DNA from: Streptosporangium roseum DSM 43021
Lineage (GTDB): Bacteria; Actinomycetota; Actinomycetes; Streptosporangiales; Streptosporangiaceae
Assembly: GCF_000024865.1 (NCBI RefSeq)
Contig: NC_013595.1
Location: 7,378,001-7,442,000 of the forward strand
Reading direction: 5' to 3'
DNA length: 64,000 nucleotides
Shown here: positions 10,668 through 18,662 of the stretch, one piece after another
Numbering within the stretch: the first letter of the stretch is position 1
Layout of the letters: every line of letters begins with the position of its first letter
Made by a program: the position numbers and the translations under genes
The notes under the pieces: model-generated
The model's input: the letters and a program-made list of their open reading frames with translations, nothing else
Told to the model about the DNA's origin: nothing
Database searches by the model: none

Positions 10668-10744
10668 AGGCGGGAGCGGCCGGGGAGGGGCGGCCGGCCG
10701 GCGGCCCTGGCGTCAGGCGAGGCGGCCGAGGCGACCCCGGTCAC

Positions 10745-11749
10745 TCACCGGGAATCGTCACGCGCCTTGCTGGGCTGCACCCGCTTCGGCTCGCCGGGCA
10801 TCTTCGGGTAGTTGGGCGGATAGGGCATGTCGCCCCGGTCGTCGCGCTCGAACCACTCCAGAAGGGGCTCGATCGAGAAGGCCCGGTCGTCGATCGCGGC
10901 GTGCACGTCACCCAGCTTGGCGAACCGGGCCGGGACCGTACGGATGTCGAAGTCGCGCGGGTCGGCGTCCACCAGCTCCTCCCACGTGAGCGGGGTCGAG
11001 ACCGGGGCGTGCGGCTTGGCCCGGACCGAGTAGGCGGCGGCCACGGTCCGGTCGCGGGCGTTCTGGTTGTAGTCGATGAAGACCCGCTCCCCCCGCTCCT
11101 CCTTCCACCACGCGGTGGTGGCCAGGTCGGGCACCCGGCTCTCCACCTCCCGGGCGAAGGCGATGGCGGCGTGACGGACCTGGGTGAAGTCCCAGCGCGG
11201 CTCGATCCGCAGGCTGACGTGGATGCCCCGGCTGCCGGAGGTCTTGGGGAAGCCGGTCATGCCGAGCTCCCCGAGGATCTCGTTGACCGCGAAGGCCACC
11301 CGGCGCGCCTCCTCGAAGCCCGTGCCGGGCTGCGGGTCGATGTCGATGCGCAGCTCGTCGGGGTGGTCCACGTCGCAGGAGCGGACCGGCCAGGGGTGGA
11401 AGTCGACGGTCCCCAGGTTCGCGCAGTAGGCGATGGCCGCGACCTCGGTCACCCGGAGCGCGTCGGCGGTGCGCCCGCTGGGAAAGCGGACCGTGACCGT
11501 CTGGAGCCACTCGGGATGCCTGGGGGGCATGCGCTTCTGGTAGATGCCCTCGGTCTCGACCCCGTCGGGGTGGCGCTTGAGATAGGTGGGGCGGTCGTAC
11601 AGCGCGCGCAGCGCCCCCTCACCCACGCTCACGTAATACTCGACCAGGTCGCGCTTCGTCGCCCCGATCTCCGGAAAGTAGACCTTGTCGGGGTTGGTGA
11701 CCTTGACGACCCTGTCCCCGACCGTGAGTTCGATGTACGGCGACGCCAT
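10745..11749 (-). CDS. Stand-alone LigD-type primase-polymerase (PolD)
   Basis: A 334-residue archaeo-eukaryotic-primase-like polymerase equivalent to the polymerase domain of LigD, which adds (ribo)nucleotides at DNA ends and gaps. Catalytic aspartates are visible as Asp136 and Asp138 in LRIDIDPQPG and Asp226 in VFIDYNQNARD; the conserved SGSRGIHV loop is at 171-178. The N-terminus VKVTNPDKVYFPE is typical. No ligase or nuclease domain is present. I chose the ATG at 11747-11749 (MASPYIEL); a longer form from 11797 lacks support. In mycobacteria such PolD proteins are partnered with LigC, whose homologue lies at 5155-6195. Ku is not in the window. Confidence 0.92.
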   Translation of the reverse strand: MASPYIELTVGDRVVKVTNPDKVYFPEIGATKRDLVEYYVSVGEGALRALYDRPTYLKRHPDGVETEGIYQKRMPPRHPEWLQTVTVRFPSGRTADALRVTEVAAIAYCANLGTVDFHPWPVRSCDVDHPDELRIDIDPQPGTGFEEARRVAFAVNEILGELGMTGFPKTSGSRGIHVSLRIEPRWDFTQVRHAAIAFAREVESRVPDLATTAWWKEERGERVFIDYNQNARDRTVAAAYSVRAKPHAPVSTPLTWEELVDADPRDFDIRTVPARFAKLGDVHAAIDDRAFSIEPLLEWFERDDRGDMPYPPNYPKMPGEPKRVQPSKARDDSR

Positions 11750-11895
11750 GCCTCGAACGCTACTCCATGAAAGGCGGGTCCGTCCCGGAGCCGCCACGGC
11801 GGCGGGACCGGGCTCTCGACGGGACGGACCACATGACCACCCGTCTCGCTCTCCGGTTCCGGGCGCTGGCGCGCCACCCGGCCGGCGGCATCCGA

Positions 11896-11918
11896 CCGCC
11901 CAGTTGATCGTTGGGCGG
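11896..11918. promoter_or_regulatory. Inverted repeat in the PolD/msrB divergent region
   Basis: CCGCCCA and TGGGCGG face each other across 9 bases. It could be an operator or a short hairpin; no regulator is known for it. Confidence 0.3.
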
Positions 11919-12094
11919 CCCGACAGATGATCTCACCCTTAATCAGGAAGGCGAAAAACCCCCCATGGTGATAAAGACGCCAAACCGGACATTAATGGAT
12001 GCTTCACCCATAATGATTTTTTCGGACATCCGGTAGGCCCCGGGCCGTCGCCCGCCTCCGCTGGAGGCGCACCGCGACCGCATAGGCTGATGGG
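11919..12094. other. AT-rich divergent intergenic region between PolD and msrB
   Basis: Bases about 11930-12025 are clearly AT-richer than the rest of the window. The region has an imperfect hairpin followed by a T-run (11991-12022). The bases just before msrB (GCATAGGCTGATGGG) could contain a -10-like TAGGCT close to the start codon. No gene is seen. Confidence 0.4.
11991..12022 (+). terminator. Intrinsic-terminator-like hairpin with T-run upstream of msrB
   Basis: ATTAATGG (11991-11998) pairs with CCATAAT (12008-12014), with one bulged base, followed by GATTTTTT. No plus-strand gene lies upstream, so this could end a small RNA or an attenuated leader of msrB. The stem is short and AT-rich. 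Confidence 0.35.
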
Positions 12095-12496
12095 ATGGAC
12101 AAGGTGGTCAAGAGCGACGCCGAATGGCGCGTCCAGCTCTCTCCCGAGGAGTTTCACGTTCTCCGCCAGGCGGGCACCGAGCGCCCCTTCACCGGAGAAT
12201 ACGTCGACACCAAGACCGAAGGCGTCTACAGCTGCCGGGCCTGCGGGGCCGAGCTGTTCCGGTCGGACACCAAGTTCGAGAGCCACTGCGGCTGGCCGAG
12301 CTTCTACGAGCCGTCGGAGTCGGAGGCGGTGACCCTGATCGAGGACCGCTCGCTCGGCATGACCCGCGTCGAGGTCCGCTGCGCGGCCTGCGACTCCCAC
12401 CTCGGCCACGTCTTCCACGGCGAGGGCTACGCGACGCCCACCGACGACCGCTACTGCATCAACTCCGTCTCGCTCAGACTGGAGCCCACCGACTGA
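12095..12496 (+). CDS. msrB: Peptide-methionine (R)-S-oxide reductase
   Basis: A 133-residue cytoplasmic repair enzyme that reduces R-methionine sulfoxide in proteins. All signature residues are present: zinc-binding CxxC pairs Cys47/Cys50 (YSCRACG) and Cys96/Cys99 (RCAACDSHLGHVF), the catalytic Cys121 in RYCINSVS and the resolving Cys65 in SHCGWPSF. Length equals free-standing MsrB. No MsrA is nearby. The ATG at 12095 is preceded only by a weak GATGGG. The gene ends in a strong hairpin overlapping its 3' end. Expression may depend on the AT-rich leader region upstream. Confidence 0.96.
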   Translation: MDKVVKSDAEWRVQLSPEEFHVLRQAGTERPFTGEYVDTKTEGVYSCRACGAELFRSDTKFESHCGWPSFYEPSESEAVTLIEDRSLGMTRVEVRCAACDSHLGHVFHGEGYATPTDDRYCINSVSLRLEPTD

Positions 12497-12498
12497 TC

Positions 12499-12542
12499 AC
12501 CGGCTCCGCCGGGCCTCCGGAGCGGGGCCCGGCGGAGCCGGT
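12499..12542 (+). terminator. Terminator of msrB
   Basis: A perfect 17-bp stem (12499-12515 with 12526-12542) and a 10-base loop, starting two bases after the msrB stop. Confidence 0.8.
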
Positions 12543-12638
12543 CACACCCTCCGCGCCCACCGGCCCGGACACGCCACATTTGGCATCCCGGACGGTGAGG
12601 GCGGGCAAAGGCGGGGTAGAGCGAAATCACGCAGAGTA

Positions 12639-12654
12639 TACGGACACATCCGTA
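12639..12654. promoter_or_regulatory. Inverted repeat TACGGA-CACA-TCCGTA
   Basis: Six-base arms with a 4-base spacer, 26 bases before the small CxxC gene. It overlaps a TATA-containing stretch and may be an operator in that gene's promoter. Confidence 0.35.
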
Positions 12655-12679
12655 ACGTGATCTTCCTCGAGGAGCCGCC

Positions 12680-12778
12680 GTGCACATCCGGCACAAGTGG
12701 GAGGTCATAGAGATCATCGGCCGGGTGGTCACCCAGCGCTGCAAGGTCTGCGGCAAGACCCGGGTCCGGGTGACCTGA
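12680..12778 (+). CDS. 32-residue CxxC mini-protein
   Basis: A GTG at 12680 is preceded by a very strong ribosome binding site (GAGGAG, about 7 bases spacing). The frame encodes MHIRHKWEVIEI... with RCKVCGKTRVRVT at the end: one CxxC pair in a basic C-terminal third, preceded by a short strand-like segment. Third positions are G/C-rich. One CxxC can supply half a zinc site, so dimerisation or RNA binding is conceivable, but the function is unknown. It stands alone between the msrB terminator and the membrane-anchored protein gene on the other strand, with a palindrome in its upstream region. The strong ribosome binding site and codon bias are the main evidence. Confidence 0.55.
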   Translation: MHIRHKWEVIEIIGRVVTQRCKVCGKTRVRVT

Positions 12779-12804
12779 TCGGGCGGAACGCCCCGCCGCC
12801 CGCG

Positions 12805-13413
12805 CTATCCGCCGGGCTCGGGATGGGTGACGCGGCAGTCGGAGTCGTCGGGCCCGAGGATGTTGGCGAGCACGGGGTTGCCGTTCTCCCCGAACTTCGC
12901 CTGGACGAAGACCACCGGGCTGGACACGCCGAGCTCTCCGACGAGGTAGTTCACGCCCGTCTCGCACAGCTTGAGCGCCTGCTTCGAGTTGCCCGCCGAC
13001 TCGGGAAGGTCCGTATATATCCGTAGATAGCCGCCGACTATGCGGATGTCCTTGACGCGCTTGGTCGCCTTGTGACCCTCGAAGTAGGCGAACGCCTTCT
13101 TGTCGCTGTGCTTGGACAGCCCGGCGGCCTTGGCCTCGTCCGCCGCCCGCTTCTTCGCGTCGGGCCGGGCGGCCATCACGGGACCTCCACCGGCGGCGGC
13201 GTCCGGCGGCGCCGCCAGGGCCGCCCCCGCCGCCTCCCGCGACTGCGCCTGGGACTGCGGGCCCGGCCGCAGCAGGGACCCGCCCAGCGCCAGCCCCGCG
13301 ACCGCCAGCGCGGTCACCCCCACCGAGACCTCGAGAACCCGTGACCGGATCTTCCTCTTGCGGCGCGCGTCCGCGCGCCCCGTGGACCGTGCCAGGTCTT
13401 CGCCCCTTGTCAC
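12805..13413 (-). CDS. Membrane-anchored protein of unknown function
   Basis: About 202 residues from the GTG at 13411-13413, which has GAGG six bases upstream; alternative in-frame GTGs at 13425 and 13461 lengthen it by 4 or 16. After a basic N-terminus (RRKRKIRSR) comes one membrane helix (VGVTALAVAGLALGGSLL), then an Ala/Pro linker, a Lys/Ala/Asp-rich helical stretch, and a compact C-terminal domain (about 110-202). That domain holds IRIVGGYLRIYTDLP, two cysteines (LKLCETG and DSDCRVTHP) that could form a disulfide, and PVVFVQAKFGENGNPVLANI. Orientation suggests an outward-facing domain. No family name can be given. It is convergent with the mini-protein gene. Confidence 0.7.
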   Translation of the reverse strand: MTRGEDLARSTGRADARRKRKIRSRVLEVSVGVTALAVAGLALGGSLLRPGPQSQAQSREAAGAALAAPPDAAAGGGPVMAARPDAKKRAADEAKAAGLSKHSDKKAFAYFEGHKATKRVKDIRIVGGYLRIYTDLPESAGNSKQALKLCETGVNYLVGELGVSSPVVFVQAKFGENGNPVLANILGPDDSDCRVTHPEPGG

Positions 13414-13626
13414 CCTTGGCCTCACATAGACAGGTGATTTTCCCTGAGTATGACAAACCACGGGATGATATCGGACGTTTCGCGGAATTCATCTGGACGT
13501 CGCCGTCCCCGGGGCACCACACGCCCCAGGGACACCAGGCGTACCCGGGGCGACGGCGCGCCAACCGGCTCCGGGACACCCGGTCCACGGCGGCGGGCCG
13601 GGGCCGTACGGCCTGCCGCGCCCTGA

Positions 13627-14334
13627 CTACGGCAGGGCGGCGATCAGCTCGCTGACCGGTTTGCGGATCCCCGTGAAGAAGGGGGTCTCCTCCCGGGTGT
13701 GCCGCCGGGCCTCGGCGGCGCGCAGGGTGCGCATCAGGTCGACGATGCGGTGCAGGTCGTCGGCCTCGAAGGCCAGCATCCACTCGTAGTCGTTCAGGGA
13801 GAAACAGGCGACGGTGTTGGCCCGGACGTCCGGGTAGTCACGGGCCATCTTGCCATGCTCGGCAAGCATCCGGCGGCGCTCGGCGTCGTCCAGGAGGTAC
13901 CACTCCAGGGAGCGGACGAACGGGTAGACGCTGACGTAACGGCGCGCCTCCTCCTCGGCCAGGAAGGCCGGGATGTGCGACTTGTTGAACTCCGCCGGGC
14001 GGTGCAGCGCCATCGCCGACCAGACCGGCTCGGTCAGCAGCCCGAGGTCGGTGCGGCGGAAACGGGCGTAGGTCTCCTGCAGGTCCTCGGCGCTCGGCGC
14101 GTGCCACCAGAACATGAAGTCGGCGTCGGCGCGGAACCCGGTCACGTCGTAGAGGCCTCGGGTGACCACGTCCTTCTCCGCCATCTGGGCCAGCAGGTCA
14201 TCGACCTCGTCGGCCATGCCCTCACGGTTGCCCGGGCAGCGCTCGGTCAGCTTGAAGACCGACCACATCGTGTAGCGGATCACCTGGTTCAGGTCGCGTG
14301 CCTTGGGCCGCGGGTTCCCGTCCGTCGTCCTCAC
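13627..14334 (-). CDS. hemQ: Coproheme decarboxylase HemQ (chlorite dismutase-like)
   Basis: The last enzyme of the coproporphyrin-dependent haem pathway: oxidative decarboxylation of coproheme III to haem b. 235 residues. Signature residues: the catalytic Tyr137 in SVYPFVRSLEWY and the proximal haem ligand His160 in LAEHGKMARDY; the N-terminal YTMWSVFKL and the NDYEWMLAFE strand are also typical of HemQ. The GTG start lies 25 bases after the hemG stop on the same strand, so hemG-hemQ form an operon. Presence of HemQ shows that this organism uses the Gram-positive (coproporphyrin) route. Confidence 0.95.
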   Translation of the reverse strand: MRTTDGNPRPKARDLNQVIRYTMWSVFKLTERCPGNREGMADEVDDLLAQMAEKDVVTRGLYDVTGFRADADFMFWWHAPSAEDLQETYARFRRTDLGLLTEPVWSAMALHRPAEFNKSHIPAFLAEEEARRYVSVYPFVRSLEWYLLDDAERRRMLAEHGKMARDYPDVRANTVACFSLNDYEWMLAFEADDLHRIVDLMRTLRAAEARRHTREETPFFTGIRKPVSELIAALP

Positions 14335-14359
14335 CTCTTCGTCAGTTCCGTCGACGCCG

Positions 14360-15799
14360 TCAGCTCGTCAGCGAATCGGCTCTCTTCTGCCATTCTCCCG
14401 TGGGGTCCAGGTGGTCCAGAATCCGGGCCGCCGCGGTGCGGGCGGTGGAGACGCAGGCCGGGATGCCGACGCCGTCGTAGGCGGCGCCGCACAGGGCCAG
14501 ACCCGGCTGGGCCGCGACGGCGGCGCGGATGCGGGCGACCCGGTCGAGGTGACCCACGTCGTACTGCGGCAGGGAGCCGCCCCATCGGGTCACCCGGGAG
14601 TCGCGCGGCAGCCCGCGCACCCCCATGACCTCGACCATCTCGGCCATCGCCAGCGCGACCAGCTCGGCGTCGTCGCGCTGGAGCACCGCCTCCTCCCCGA
14701 GGCGGCCGATCGAGCACCGCAGCAGGATCAGGTTGGGGTCGGCCTCGGCCAGGTGCGGCCACTTGACCGAGCTGAACGTGGCGGCCTTGATCGGGCGCCC
14801 GTCGACGGGCGGCACGAGGTAGCCGCTGCCGTCCGGCGGCCGGGGGAACGCCTCCCGCGGGTAGGCGAGGGTGACGATGGCCATGCTGGCGTAGTCGATC
14901 CTGGCCAGCTCCGCGGCGGCCAGAGGCGCCTCACCGGCGAGCAGGCGGCTCGCCGACGGCCCCGGGGTGGCGACGATCACCGCGTCGGCCTCGATGACCT
15001 CGGGCTCGGGCACCGGCCCGGCCACCAGCTGCCAGCCGCTCTCGGTCCGGCGCATCTCCCGGACCATGACGCCGGTCCTGATCTCCGCGCCGGAGGCCGC
15101 GGCCACGGCCTCGGGCAGGCTGCCCATCCCGCGCCGCAGGGTGGTGAAGACGGGCCCGGCGTCCTTGGGCGCCTCGGCGGCGATCTCCCGGGTGGCGGCG
15201 AGCAGCGACCGCTCGGAACGGGCCGCGATGGCGATCCTCGGCATCGTGGCGTCCAGCGAGAGCCTGTCGGCCTTGCCGGCGTAGACGCCGCCGAGCAGCG
15301 GCTCGATCAGGCGCTCGACCACCTCGCCGCCCATCCGGGCGCGGATGTAGGCGGCCACCGACACGTCGGTGCCGACGAGCGTGGCGGGCAGGATCTGGTC
15401 CAGGGGCACGCGGGCGAGGCCGCCGGGGCTGAGGATGCCGGACCTGGCCAGCGAGGCCAGGTCGGACGGGACGCCCATGACGTGTCCCTTGGGCATGGGC
15501 CGCAGCGCGCCCCGGGACAGGATGGCCGCCTGGGTGGTGCCGGGATGCCGTAACTCCTCGCCCAGGCCGACCATCCGGGCCAGTTCCTTGCCCTCGGGCC
15601 GCCGCGCGAGCATCGCCTCGGCCCCGGCGTCCGCCGAGACCCCCGCGACCTCGGTGGCCAGAAGCTTGCCGCCGACCCGCCGGGCGCCGTCTAGCACGGT
15701 CACCCGGACACCTTCGCCGCCCTGTCGCAGGTACCACGCGGCGGCCAGCCCCGCGATCCCGCCGCCGACGACCACCACATGGCACCGGTTGCCTTCCAT
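14360..15799 (-). CDS. hemG: Coproporphyrinogen III/protoporphyrinogen oxidase
   Basis: An FAD flavoprotein (HemY/CgoX type, 479 residues) that oxidises coproporphyrinogen III to coproporphyrin III, upstream of ferrochelatase and HemQ. The dinucleotide-binding motif is at the N-terminus (VVVVGGGIAGLAAAWYL), followed by DGARRVGGKLLATEV; the C-terminal FAD contact GLALCGAAYDGVGIPACVSTARTAA is clear. Middle segments (LIEPLLGGVYAGKADRLSL) match the family. AGGAG precedes the ATG closely. It is followed by hemQ and separated from hemE by the divergent DUF4349 gene. The alternative name cgoX (hemY) fits the pathway implied by hemQ. Confidence 0.95.
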   Translation of the reverse strand: MEGNRCHVVVVGGGIAGLAAAWYLRQGGEGVRVTVLDGARRVGGKLLATEVAGVSADAGAEAMLARRPEGKELARMVGLGEELRHPGTTQAAILSRGALRPMPKGHVMGVPSDLASLARSGILSPGGLARVPLDQILPATLVGTDVSVAAYIRARMGGEVVERLIEPLLGGVYAGKADRLSLDATMPRIAIAARSERSLLAATREIAAEAPKDAGPVFTTLRRGMGSLPEAVAAASGAEIRTGVMVREMRRTESGWQLVAGPVPEPEVIEADAVIVATPGPSASRLLAGEAPLAAAELARIDYASMAIVTLAYPREAFPRPPDGSGYLVPPVDGRPIKAATFSSVKWPHLAEADPNLILLRCSIGRLGEEAVLQRDDAELVALAMAEMVEVMGVRGLPRDSRVTRWGGSLPQYDVGHLDRVARIRAAVAAQPGLALCGAAYDGVGIPACVSTARTAAARILDHLDPTGEWQKRADSLTS

Positions 15800-15931
15800 G
15801 ACTCCTGACCGTACCGCCCCCCATGGGCGCCCGCGTGACCCGCCACCCCGTGGCCCGCGGGCATGGAGAACGTGACGTCATCGTGACTCCCCCCGCCAAA
15901 CTCCGCCGGTGGACAGCCCGTCATTAAGGAC

Positions 15932-17161
15932 ATGAGCAGATTCCGGTACAGCCGGCGCCTCGCGGTCCCGCTGGTGGGTTTGGCGTTGTTGGTGTCCGCC
16001 TGCGGAGGCACTGGCGGATTTTCGACCTCCGACTCCGCCCCCGCTCCGGCGGCCGGCAGGCAGACGAAGGACTCGGACGGGGAGTCCGGCGCGGGCGAGA
16101 GCCCCGCGCGGCCCAGGGCGCCGAAGACGCAGACCGAACAGGTGAAGGTGGTCCCGCAGGATCGGGCGATCATCTACACGGCGGAGATGACGGTCCGGGC
16201 CAAGAACGTCACCGGGGCGGCCGACCGGGCACGGCAGATCGTCACAGCCGCCGGCGGCCATCTGGCCATGGAGAAGTCGGACGCCTACTCCGGCGGCGAG
16301 GGCTCCGCGATGCTGGTCTTCAAGATCCCGCCCGGGGGCTATCCCGGCGTGCTGGAGCGCCTGGGCAGGGAGCTCGGCACGCGCGAGTCACTCCAGCAGA
16401 ACACCGAGGACGTCACCGAGCAGGTGGCTGACGTGGAGAGCCGGCTGAGGTCGGCGAGGTCGGCGCTCGACTCGCTGCGCGCGCTGCTGAAGAAGGCCGA
16501 CACGATCGGCGAGGTGCTGGACGTCGAGCGGGAGATCTCCGGCCGCGAGTCCGATCTGGAGGCGCTCCAGGCCAGGCAGAAGACGCTCGCCTCGCAGACG
16601 AGCCTGGCGACGCTGACGCTGAACCTGGTGGGCCCGGCGACGGTGATCCCCGAGGAGGAGGACGAGCCGTCCGGTTTCCTCGGCGGCCTGCGGGCCGGCT
16701 GGAAGGGCTTCGTCACGGCCCTCAAGATCGGGCTGACGGTCCTGGGCGTTCTGCTCCCCTGGCTGATCGTGATCGTCCCGCTCTGGCTGCTGGTGGCCTT
16801 CATGCTCCGCCGCAGCAGGAAGAACGGCGCCCGGTCGGCGCCGTCGCAGCCGCTCACGGCCGCTTTCGGCGGACCGGCGGGGAGCCCCGGCGGCCAGGGT
16901 CCCCGGCGGGTCTCCGACGGCCCCGAGCGGGAGCGGCCCTCCGGGCAGGATCAGGCTCTGGACGGTCTCTGGCAGGATCAGGCTCCCGAGGGACCCGGAC
17001 AGGCACGACCCTCCGGACAGGACCAGGCTCCCGCCGGTCCCGGGCAGGCACGGCCCTCCGGGCAGGACCAGGCTCCGGGCGGACCCGGACGGGATCGGGG
17101 CCCCGAGGGACCCGGACAGGCACGGCCCTCCGGGCAGGACCGGACCCCGGACGGACCCTGA
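15932..17161 (+). CDS. DUF4349 lipoprotein with repetitive C-terminal tail
   Basis: 409 residues. A lipoprotein signal peptide ends in the lipobox LVSAC (Cys24), so it should be anchored outside the membrane. After a Ser/Gly/Lys linker comes a DUF4349 domain (about 75-295): ETMTV-like strand, GGHLAMEKSDAYSGGEGSAM, a long coiled-coil (about 160-210, DVTEQVADVESRLRSARSALD) and a final membrane helix (about 268-292, LGVLLPWLIVIVPLWLLVAFML). The cytoplasmic tail carries three near-identical 15-residue units (PEGPGQARPSGQDQA) plus partial ones. Function of DUF4349 is unknown. The gene sits inside the haem gene cluster, divergent from hemG and convergent with hemE. Confidence 0.88.
   Translation: MSRFRYSRRLAVPLVGLALLVSACGGTGGFSTSDSAPAPAAGRQTKDSDGESGAGESPARPRAPKTQTEQVKVVPQDRAIIYTAEMTVRAKNVTGAADRARQIVTAAGGHLAMEKSDAYSGGEGSAMLVFKIPPGGYPGVLERLGRELGTRESLQQNTEDVTEQVADVESRLRSARSALDSLRALLKKADTIGEVLDVEREISGRESDLEALQARQKTLASQTSLATLTLNLVGPATVIPEEEDEPSGFLGGLRAGWKGFVTALKIGLTVLGVLLPWLIVIVPLWLLVAFMLRRSRKNGARSAPSQPLTAAFGGPAGSPGGQGPRRVSDGPERERPSGQDQALDGLWQDQAPEGPGQARPSGQDQAPAGPGQARPSGQDQAPGGPGRDRGPEGPGQARPSGQDRTPDGP
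16985..17146 (+). repeat. 45-bp coding repeats in the DUF4349 gene
   Basis: Units at 16985-17029, 17030-17074 and 17102-17146, separated once by a 27-base partial unit, encode PxGPGQARPSGQDQA. Degenerate partial copies lie before 16985. The array stays in frame to the stop. Confidence 0.8.
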
Positions 17162-17222
17162 CGGGGGGCGGACCCGGATCCGTCCGAGCGGCCGCAGGCC
17201 CGCCGCGTTCCCGTCGGGGGTG

Positions 17223-18260
17223 TCAGCGGGCCGAGGCCCTGTGCACGAAGTCCGTGAGGCGGGCGAGCTGGTCGGGGTCGGTGCTAGGCGGCACGCCGTG
17301 GCCGAGGTTGAAGATGTGGCCCTCGGCCTTGGCCCCGCGGGCGAGGATGTCGGCCGCGCGGCGCTCGACGACCTCCCAGGGGGCGAACAGCGTCGCCGGG
17401 TCCAGGTTGCCCTGCAGGGCCTTGCCCGGCCCGACCCGCCTGGCGGCCTCGTCGAGCGGGACCCGCCAGTCGACGCCGACCACGTCGGCCCCGGCCTCAC
17501 CGAGCAGGGCGAGCAGCTCGCCGGTGCCGACGCCGAAGTGGATGCGGGGGACGTCCAGGTCGGCCAGGCCGGCGAAGATGCGGCTGGTGTGGGGGAGGAC
17601 GAACTCGCGGTAGTCCTCGGGGGCGACGGCGCCGACCCAGGAGTCGAAGAGCTGGACGGCCGAGGCCCCGGCGGCGATCTGGATGCGCAGGAATTCGAGG
17701 GTGATCCCGGTCAGTCGCTCCATCATGGCGTGCCACAGACGCGGCTCGCCGTACATCATGGCCTTGGTGTGGTCGTGGTTCTTGGAGGGGCCGCCCTCGA
17801 TGAGATACGAGGCCAGGGTGAACGGCGCGCCCGCGAAGCCGATGAGCGGGGTCGGGCCCAGCTCGCCGGTCAGCGCCCGCACGGCCTCGGTGACGTAGGA
17901 GACGTCGCCGGGCTCGATGGGGCGCAGCGTCTCGATCGCGGCGGCGTCCCTGATCGGCTCGGCCACCACCGGGCCGACCCCGGGCTTGATGTCCAGGTCG
18001 ATCCCGATCGCCTTGAGCGGCACCACGATGTCGCTGAAGAAGATGGCCGCGTCCACGCCGTAGCGGCGGACCGGCTGCATCGTGATCTCCACGATGAGCT
18101 CGGGGGTGGCGCACGCGGTGAGCATCGGCACCTCTCCGCGCACGGCCCGGTATTCGGGCAGCGAGCGACCGGCCTGGCGCATGAACCACACGGGCGTGCG
18201 GGAGACGGGCAGGCGGCGGCAGGCGCGCAGGAACGGAGAGTCGGCAAGCTCGGGAGTCAC
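17223..18260 (-). CDS. hemE: Uroporphyrinogen decarboxylase
   Basis: A cytoplasmic enzyme converting uroporphyrinogen III to coproporphyrinogen III, the entry to the haem branch. 345 residues, normal length. The N-terminal signature PVWFMRQAGRSLPEYR with the two substrate-binding arginines (Arg28, Arg32), IFFSDIVVPLKAIGIDL, LIGFAGAPFTLASYLIEGG and the C-terminal LQGNLDPATLFAP and NLGHGVPPSTDPD are all present. GTG start. In many actinobacteria hemE directly neighbours hemG and hemQ; here a DUF4349 gene lies between. Divergent from the small zinc protein and DUF3000-rnd. Confidence 0.96.
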   Translation of the reverse strand: MTPELADSPFLRACRRLPVSRTPVWFMRQAGRSLPEYRAVRGEVPMLTACATPELIVEITMQPVRRYGVDAAIFFSDIVVPLKAIGIDLDIKPGVGPVVAEPIRDAAAIETLRPIEPGDVSYVTEAVRALTGELGPTPLIGFAGAPFTLASYLIEGGPSKNHDHTKAMMYGEPRLWHAMMERLTGITLEFLRIQIAAGASAVQLFDSWVGAVAPEDYREFVLPHTSRIFAGLADLDVPRIHFGVGTGELLALLGEAGADVVGVDWRVPLDEAARRVGPGKALQGNLDPATLFAPWEVVERRAADILARGAKAEGHIFNLGHGVPPSTDPDQLARLTDFVHRASAR

Positions 18261-18662
18261 CCTCCCAGGGTGCCATGCCGGGGGCGCGGTCTGCTCACCA
18301 AGGCCATTAGCTGGGGTTCTCGGTACGAAATCACCGGTTATTCAATGAGATCACTACCAACAACGCCCAGACAGTTTCAAGTCATGATGACGATCGGGTT
18401 CTGCCGGTTTCGAGTGCTTCGTCCGTCAGAAACCGATGTAGGCAGGCATCCGATGCAGTGGCGCGGCACGGAGCGATCATGTTTCCGGGTACAGTTCCTC
18501 CCATTGATGAACCTGGCGCAGCCCCCGGCTGATCCAAATGTTCGTCAAGTCACCGCGCGGCATCGATTCCGGCACCACTTTCGGGACACGCCGAGCACGT
18601 TGCGCGGAATTGTCGGCGCGACGTGCCAACGTCGGACCACGACCCGACGAAAGGCCCGTGCG
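18261..18662. other. Non-coding gap upstream of hemE and the small zinc protein
   Basis: About 400 bases of lower G+C than the flanking genes, with no frame that shows actinobacterial codon bias. It must hold the hemE promoter (minus strand) and that of the small zinc protein (plus strand). I see no clear operator or riboswitch. Confidence 0.45.
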
